DNA of 64,000 nt from Coprinus comatus (taxonomy: Eukaryota > Basidiomycota > Agaricomycetes > Agaricales > Agaricaceae). The notes beneath the pieces are model-generated. The model was not told the origin of the DNA and searched no databases. It worked only from the letters and a program-made list of their open reading frames with translations. Below are positions 57,079-64,000 of the stretch, in pieces. The translations under genes were made by a program, and so were the position numbers. The DNA lies in assembly GCA_034638255.1 (NCBI GenBank), contig JAWPGT010000003.1, positions 868,001 through 932,000 of the forward strand. Direction: 5' to 3'. How positions within the stretch are numbered: position 1 is the stretch's first letter; every line of letters begins with the position of its first letter.

Positions 57079-58233
57079 AGTTACCACCATATACGATGTA
57101 TTGGTATGTTTTGATCTTGTATTTCTAAGGCATTTAGAGCTCGAGGAGGCCAGGAGAAATTCCTCTCCAAGTATTATGATTCAAACCTAGTGAATGGAAT
57201 TAACAATCTGGCAGGTCTGTAAATCATGAATATGATTGCCTATACGAAAGTAAGTAAAAGAAACTACCAATACGGATGTGACATTTCGCAATATAGGAAG
57301 CAATACCTAGCTAGCGCAGGCCACAAGGAGTGCTTTTCAATTGATTCAGTTGCTGTTATTATCTCGTCGATGTGATCACTGATACGCCACAAGGGAATTC
57401 AGGAATGAACATAGGACGTCCAAGGTTGTGCACAGTACTACTATACAAACCTGCATTCAAATATATTATTGATGAGTTTAACACCATTCTTAAGTCTAAG
57501 ATTTTGTGGGTACAACCGGGTCGACGGTAGTAGGGGAAAAGTTCGGAACATTTCTTAGCAAACCTAGTGACGACGGTCGGTTATAGGAGATTTGGACACT
57601 GTAAAAAGAGCCGAACATCAAGAAAAGAAAACACACTAAAAAAAACTGACCACCTGCATAAGGCTGTGTGACAATAGCTTCCGAGAACCTTCATGGATCC
57701 CGAGTGGCCAACTGTACCTCCTGTCCGCCCAAAACAGATATGTAGGCCATTGATTATAACTACTATTTAGAAATTAGTAGTGGGGCTGAAGTGCCCTTCT
57801 TCTTTTTATTTTTATTTTACCAAGTTAGAGAAATTGGGGGAAGGCTGCGCAATGCGGGAGCTTCCGTGGCTTTTTTTCCATTTTGCTGCTGGAGGTTCAT
57901 TTAGGAGGTAGTGATTTAGCATGCGTGTGTATGCCGTGTGTATGAAAGACCGTTCTTTTTCGAAGTTGGTTACTATAACGTCAAAAATACGTTTACATTC
58001 TTTTTTACCACTACTTACTTCCACTACCAGTCTACCACCTGTCACCTCTTCAAGCTTCTCGCAGTTCACTCTTCTCCTTCTTCTTAAGACTCATTTGCTT
58101 TTTTCTTTTCTTTTTTTTGCCTTTTGGCATTTTACTCGTTTTTTACTTTTGAACCGCCTGGAGTGCTACTGTGCTAGAAGTTTTATTTTGACCCCCTTTA
58201 ACAAAAGTTCACCCGGAAAGAAGGTTTGAAGAA
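57079..58233. other. 1.15 kb spacer; duplicated 3' flank to about 57325, then no gene
   Basis: The first 250 bp match the 3' flank of zinc-finger copy 1. The rest holds no recognisable gene. From 57960 to 58150 it is T/C-rich, probably the promoter of the secreted protein. Confidence 0.5.
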
Positions 58234-59663
58234 ATGAATGGGTATGGGTTGAAGTTTATGGGCTTGATGATGTTATTGTTAGGTTTGGGTTTAGTGGTTA
58301 GAAATGTGGAAGCAGAGAAACATACAATTAGATTTAATAACAGGTGAGTTTTTATAAGTGATTCTCCTGTTGAGTTGAAGAGGCCTTGCATAAATTGAAC
58401 ATTTATCCGTGTGGATAGATGTGGACATGGTACTGTACGTGTGATACATTCATTTATTTTTTTTAGCTGAGAAGAGACTGAAAGGAGTTTTTATTATTGT
58501 TGACAGCCGCATTTGTTAAAGGATGGGAATGTTTTGTCTCAGGGAGGAGATTTTGTTTCGAACGGACCATTTACTTCTGGAATTGCGTACGTCCGAAGCC
58601 TTTTTTTATTATTTAGTGCAAAGAATTATAGTAGTTGAAACTGAGCATATACTATAGGTACTTGCAAACGGGTATGAAAGTAAACTATACAGTCGTCCTA
58701 ATACTGACCGCACTACTTGTGAAATAGGAGATTGTAATCTTAACGGAGAAGGATGTACCGTTGTTGAAATGTCGTTACTTAACCCGGTATGTATTGGTTG
58801 TGGTTCTAGTACAGATATTTCACTAATTCCTCCGTAAGTCATCCTTGGATCCAGGATGTGTGAAAGTTGACTAATTGAAAACTTTGAATAAGGTTGAGAT
58901 ATTCTGTACCAACATCTTTCAGTTATTTCAATGGATGTGATGGATATGGAGCAACTTGTTCTTCACCTGATTGTGGAACTGCTTTCTTTGTACCCGATGA
59001 TAATCATGTTCAAGTTTCATGTCAGGATGATGATGTGAGTGTGGATGACTTTCTTAATTTGATATTGTAGCTGACTTTACCCTCGCTAAGGTGGGCTTGT
59101 TGATTACATTTTGCCCAGGGGGTGGATTGAGTGAGGTGACAACGTCCAAGGAATTGATATCCAAAGAAATGACAACATCTTCTATTACATCGACATCTAC
59201 GACGTTGGCCTTTGTTACTTCGACACTGCTGGTAGCTTTTTCCACGACGTCGACGTCTACTACTTCAACGCTAGTAACTTCGTCCACTCAGATACCAACT
59301 GAACCAACAAGTGACAAAGCTCCGAACCAGTCAAGTTCTGCTTCGGAGACGATGACGCCTTCATCTTCCACACAAGTGACTCAAATATCAACTGAACTAC
59401 CAAGAGTCCAACTACCGGACGTGCAATCGAGTTCTGCTTTCCAACTCGATGCTAGCTCCAGCCTTCAACCAAGCTCTCAGTCTTCGATGGCGCAAGAGCC
59501 CGCAGAAAGCAACGGAGCGATGACTTCAACTGTTACTACAGGCCTTCGTGTTCCCACGAGGAAGTGTGATAGAAGCCATGCTGAACGTCGTGCGTTAGCG
59601 GGGAAGCTTAATAGGAGAGCGCACAAGAAGCGAGTGGGCCACGAGAAGAAATTTGGTGTATAG
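58234..59663 (+). CDS. Secreted thaumatin/glycopeptide-like protein with Ser/Thr-rich tail
   Basis: Signal peptide (GLMMLLLGLGLVVRNVEA), then HTIRFNNRCGHGTPHLLKDG across two introns, GGDFVSNGPFTSGIAYLQTG, GEGCTVVEMSLLNP, GSSTDISLIPP, FSYFNGCDGYGATC and HVQVSCQDDD leading to VGLLITFCPGG. This is the layout of the basidiomycete glycopeptide-like secreted proteins related to thaumatin-type folds, with many Cys. The usual protein ends after FCPG; here about 180 extra Ser/Thr-rich residues and a basic end (RRAHKKRVGHEKKFGV) follow. The long tail may be O-glycosylated and attach the protein to the wall (inference). The intron before VGLL was placed with moderate confidence. Confidence 0.75.
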
Positions 59664-60437
59664 AGTAGAATAACAATTTTGGTTAAATATTGATAATTAA
59701 ATATACAATGTTCCTGGCGTTCCTAATCTGATGGTGGTGAAATGAAAGCTAGCGATTGAGCGCTGAGCGGCTGGGTATGAATATTTGAATGACAGATCAT
59801 TCGTGGAATGCATAAACACTAATCCTCCGAAGTCCGTTCCGTGATCTGTATGAGGTCATTTTCGATTGTTGAACATTCGAAGTATGTCAAGTTACATAAA
59901 TCTTTCTTATGCAAAGTAAATATATACGTGGTGAGCACGCGACAGTTGAAATGTTTTGTGTGGTAACAAAGTAGGTGTTATTGGGTGAGACAATTTTTAC
60001 AAGTGGACATCAATTATTTTGCGACAATTAGACATTTACTATGGGCCTTTAATTGTATTCCACGACGACTGCTTCCACGACAATTGTCTCGTCAACCGAT
60101 AACTGTTGACATGGCAGGGTTCATCAGAGAACTCTGGTGGCACCGAGCCGGAGGGTTATGTCGGGTATTTGTGTGTATTTGGTCAGTGTTGAATATGACA
60201 AGCGGGGGGTCTGTTGGTATAGCCTCTGAGCCAACACTCCTGGAATTTCTACTTTACAGCTCCACTGCGATATCCCCTTGCTTTCATCTCCTTCACCACA
60301 CCTGCGTACCCCTCTTCCACACACACCGCCAATATAAATCCTATTTTTCTTCTTTCTTCCATTACCTTCTGTCATACCCAGCTCCACAACGAACTTCTGA
60401 ACAAATAACAACCGCCCTTCTTAGTTAACAAACATCA
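59664..60437. other. Intergenic spacer upstream of the last gene
   Basis: About 770 bp. The frame at 59985-60428 shows no family and no exon structure. A T/C-rich tract (60280-60370) precedes the next ATG. Confidence 0.45.
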
Positions 60438-63400
60438 ATGTCTGCCGTCGTCGGTCAGCAAGAAGTGCTCACCCCCATTCTCCTTCGTTCTACCACTCCA
60501 GGTGCGTATTTATCTCCCTCGTCTTTGTTACTGTTGCATTGAGATGGATCATCTTCCGGAATCAGGTCCAAATGAGAAAGGTATGCTCAGTTAGCTTATA
60601 TATCCGGCCATCGGCTTATACGTATGCTACAGTAATGCGTTACCTAGAGAGCATGGAGGGACAAGAAGTCGACAGCACCCCACCACGGTCTATTAGCGAC
60701 CCAGCCGAGTACAGAAGTAGAAGTGGATTGCGCTCCCCCCCTTACTCTCCTCGAAATGTTGACAATGACGAGATAGACGGGGACGACATTGACTCTAACT
60801 TTCAGGAGGAAAGTACGTCCGTAATTGGCGCTGATCGTACTGTACGTCTTCCTCTCTCCTTTTCTTTTTCGGCCTGCCTAACATCTAAAAGAGGGAACCT
60901 GGTCCTCATGATCCCCCAGGCCCAAAATACGAATCCTATGATTCCGGTCCCTCATTTGGAAACTTAGGGCCTTTCCCCACAGATGACCCTCCAGCTTCTA
61001 CGCCTTATGGGAATTCCTCTTGGAATGTAAGCTTGAACCTTACGCTCATGTTATTATCTACTAACTGTTTATAGCCTAATTGGACCAACATCATGAACAC
61101 CACAGCGAATACCACAGCGAACACTACGGTCCCGACTGACGGAGGTCAAGGAACATACCATGGTACACCAAGCGTTGCAGCCAAAGTACCCCTTCCGGCC
61201 TCTGAATATGTCTCTTCACCCCGAGTGCCCTCAACAGTTGCTGCCAAAATACCTCTTCCTGCTTCTGAATATTTATCTTCTCCCCGAGCACCTTCTACGG
61301 TTGCCGCCAGAATACCTCTTCCTGCGTCCGAATATGTTACATCGCCTCGAGCGCCTACTATCCCTATAGATCCAACTGCAACACCCAGGCTTCGGTCTCA
61401 ATTGGGCAGTCTTGCATCCCCTAAACCCTCTGAACGTACCATGGTGGGTCTCTAGATTATATGGCTATTGTTCGCAAATGTTTATTGTTATGAATCCTGC
61501 AGACACCGAAGTCGCCTTCGAAAAGTGCTAAGAATATCGAAGATCGTCCATTGTCTCCAATGTCCGTGCGTTCCAAGGCTACAAATAAAACGCGTGCTAC
61601 CGAAAAAGGAACCGCCTATCCTCCACTACCTGAGAGTCGATATGGTGACGGAGAGACTAATTTTGACATTGGATCCCCGAGATCACGTGCTCGTTCTAAA
61701 GCGCCTTCGATTTCTCCTTCGGATTCTCCATCAAACATTAAACCGAGCCCGAGGCCTACTTCTAATGGTACCCGTGAGTTTTCCGTATAACTGTCACTCT
61801 CATTTGCGTGATTTTCTCACTCCCACGTTTTTACATGTTAGCGCGCTCTCCTGTTATTGGGTCCAGTATCTCTGGTGGTCACCAATCGAGGCCTTTCTCC
61901 CCTTATCGACATGCGCCTACTACTGCGGACTTGATGCATGCTGCAGCTCGTAATCAAGCTTTAGTAATACCCGAAGTCGATGAGAAGGCATCGACTGTGC
62001 ACTCAAAAGCTCCCTCTGTGGCACCATCACAGCACAGCAAGACCCCTTCTCAAATCAAAAAAGCCCCTTCTCAAATCAGCAAGGCTCCTTCGCAAAGTAA
62101 TGGAAATCAAATTGCAAAGACGGCGTCGCAGGTGTCTGCTAAACAACCATCTGTTGCCGGTTCTCATAGAGGTCAAGACAGGGCCCAAACCCCCTCCCAG
62201 GACGGCTTGGATGCTCAAGAGGCGCAGATCGTTGCTGATGCACTTGCTGGGCGTACACCACGCACTTCATACTATGCAGAAACATTGGAGCCTGAGATCA
62301 CGGAGGCCTTCCATGATCATGAGCTCTGTGTTTTGTTGCATCAAGAAGCCGATGAGAATTTACATGAGTATGTCAAGAAAGCGCTGAGGAAGGCGGTTCG
62401 ACAAAGAGTCAAGAGGTTAGGTATGAGATATGATGCCGAGGTAAGCCAATGTCCATTCGTTTGTGTGTAATGGGGAAATAATATACCATATAGACTATCA
62501 AACATTATCGCAAGTCATTCCACGAAAATGACAATGTCAATCTCTTAAGCGCTCAGCTTGATTCTGATGTAAGTCTCTTATTCAAATATTTCACTTCTCG
62601 TACTTAAATGTGCTTTCCACAGGAACCACCTAAGTGGGCCTCAGATCTCAAGCGTGAAATCGTTATTATGCAACAACGCCTTGAAAGCATCGGAGAGAAT
62701 CTCCGTCCACAAGAACACTCATTCCAAGGATCCCGGTTTGCTTATGAGGGCGACGAATACACACAAACACCAAGAACGCAAACTGTTCCTATTGAAACAC
62801 AGCCCACCGGAACCATGGCTGATTCAATGTATCAACATGGAGAGGAATTTGATGATAATGCTACAGAAACCGCCAGACCCCATCAGACAGAAGGGACATC
62901 CCAGTTCCAAAGCTATGGAATGCCTGAATTTGATCGTGATAACTCTCCAGGATCTATCGTTCTTCAAGAGGAGCTTTACAAACTGCGACAAAAGCCTGCG
63001 AGCCAATCTGGTCGTTCCCATAACACTTGGGAGGTCACTCGTGGTGAAGATGGAGAAGAGATGTATGATGATGAAGACGAAGATGGTGATCATGCGCCTT
63101 CTGGTTTACCCACAATTCCTGATACCAATGGTGACGCATATCAGCAGGAGAGGACACCTTCACCACCCCTCCCACCTCTGCCTCACGGGCATGACGAACA
63201 TGACGAACACGATGAACAAGATATGGCTATTGGTCAACATAATGGAGATTATAGCATGGACCAACAGCAGGAATATCCACTTTCTCGTTGGCAGAGAATT
63301 CACCAAAGATTGTTGAACTGGACTATGATGTGGCCAATGTCGGAGTTTGACAAGGCACTTAACAGCACTACACGTGGCAATCAGATCGATGAAGTTGCTT

Positions 63401-64000
63401 TGACTATCTGGTCTACCCAATCGTACAAACGCTATGTGAGAGCAAAGCTAACGGAGAGTCCTAATGGAATTGTGGATAGATTGTTTATTCCACCCACTAT
63501 CGCTGACGCAATTAGTAATGCTGTTTTCCATGGAAGACATGGTGATGCTTGTGGAATGTTGAAGGATTTGTGGACACCCTTCGGGATGGAAGGCATGCCG
63601 AGGTTGTTGATCGCACTTGCAACACATAGATCGGATCCTAGTCATTGGGTTGTTCATCGGTGAGTTTTTTTTCTGGGGTTGTAGAAGATATTAAACTTAC
63701 TGTTATGTGAAGGTACTCATTACCTGATGGTAATCTGACTACTTATGATACCTACCGTGAACGTACGCTTCCCGACGGTCGAGTAAGTGAATAATTTTTT
63801 AAGAGAAATCAATATATTAATAATTCTTTTCCCCCTCTTTTTCAGCCTCTTGGTTGGTGGTTTGCAATTCGAGTAGCATGGCCAAATGCGTCCTATCCAG
63901 ACCCAGATAACCTAGTACAAAAGATGGTTCGACTTCATAGACCAATGCAATTACCAATCGATAATTCCGTTGCCGCCGCTGGGATTTGGAGAAATTTGTT
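60438..64000 (+). CDS. Large low-complexity protein of unknown function (Agaricomycete type), 3' end beyond the window
   Basis: Starts MSAVVGQQEVLTPILLR; the first short exons join to PNEKESMEGQEVDSTPP. The next ~450 residues are Pro/Ser/Thr-rich with three 21-residue tandem repeats (VAAKVPLPASEY unit) and SKAPS/SQISKAPS units. Then comes a folded-looking helical part (TEAFHDHELCVLLHQEADEN, YVKKALRKAVRQRVKRLGM), an acidic low-complexity part, and a conserved-looking region (MMWPMSEFDKALNSTTRGNQ, LWTPFGMEGMPRLLIALATH, PLGWWFAIRVAWPNASYPDP). No known domain recognised. No TM segment seen. About ten introns so far. Truncated by the window end. Confidence 0.7.
61171..61356. repeat. Three 63-bp coding tandem repeats
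   Basis: Unit of 21 codons repeated three times with VAA[KR][VI]PLPASEY[VL][ST]SPR as a shared core, inside the last gene. The units have diverged at synonymous sites, so this is an old array. Confidence 0.8.

Overview
The window is nuclear DNA of a filamentous basidiomycete, most likely an Agaricomycete of the mushroom-forming kind. The evidence is dense genes on both strands cut by many 45-75 bp GT-AG introns, short spacers, mushroom-type secreted enzymes (a copper radical oxidase, GH92 and GH27 glycosidases, a P450, a thaumatin/glycopeptide-like secreted protein) and single-copy eukaryotic housekeeping genes (TIM17, RAD9, TRM11, a SWS1/ZSWIM7 homologue, peptidyl-tRNA hydrolase). No operon, CRISPR array, rRNA or convincing tRNA was seen.

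Layout. 0-2.5 kb: tail of one small protein gene and a second, related small gene. 2.5-6.1 kb: PAQR/HlyIII membrane receptor (-), peptidyl-tRNA hydrolase (+) and an unresolved coding-like stretch. 6.2-9.8 kb: GH92 alpha-mannosidase. 10.3-13.4 kb: membrane-anchored protein with a degenerate Smr-like tail (-). 14.1-16.9 kb: cytochrome P450 and, behind it, the relic 3' end of a second P450. 17-24 kb: three minus-strand genes (O-fucosyltransferase-like, atypical kinase, copper radical oxidase). 24-26 kb: a gene-poor gap. 26-33 kb: RAD9, F-box protein, FMN-binding split-barrel protein, TIM17. 33-36 kb: zf-4CXXC_R1/DDT-type chromatin protein. 37-44 kb: MGST3-like MAPEG protein, SWS1/ZSWIM7 homologue divergent from TRM11, alpha-galactosidase. 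44-49 kb: 7-TM protein, a doubtful small gene, MFS transporter. 49.5-57.3 kb: a segmental duplication of a WBP4-like zinc-finger gene, whose two copies flank a second membrane-anchored Smr protein and an apparently intact Tc1/mariner (DD34E) element. 58-64 kb: secreted glycopeptide-like protein and a large Agaricomycete-type protein of unknown function running off the end.

The most interesting points are: (1) the two paralogous TM-disordered-coiled-coil-Smr proteins at 10-13 kb and 51-53 kb, which share an intron position while one has lost the Smr signature residues; (2) the duplicated zinc-finger gene whose copies carry different lesions, a 1-bp insertion in one and a 288-bp in-frame deletion in the other; (3) an apparently intact mariner with perfect 19-bp terminal repeats between these copies; (4) the tandem small GxxxG proteins at the left edge. 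All gene models were spliced by eye, so exon borders are approximate unless stated.
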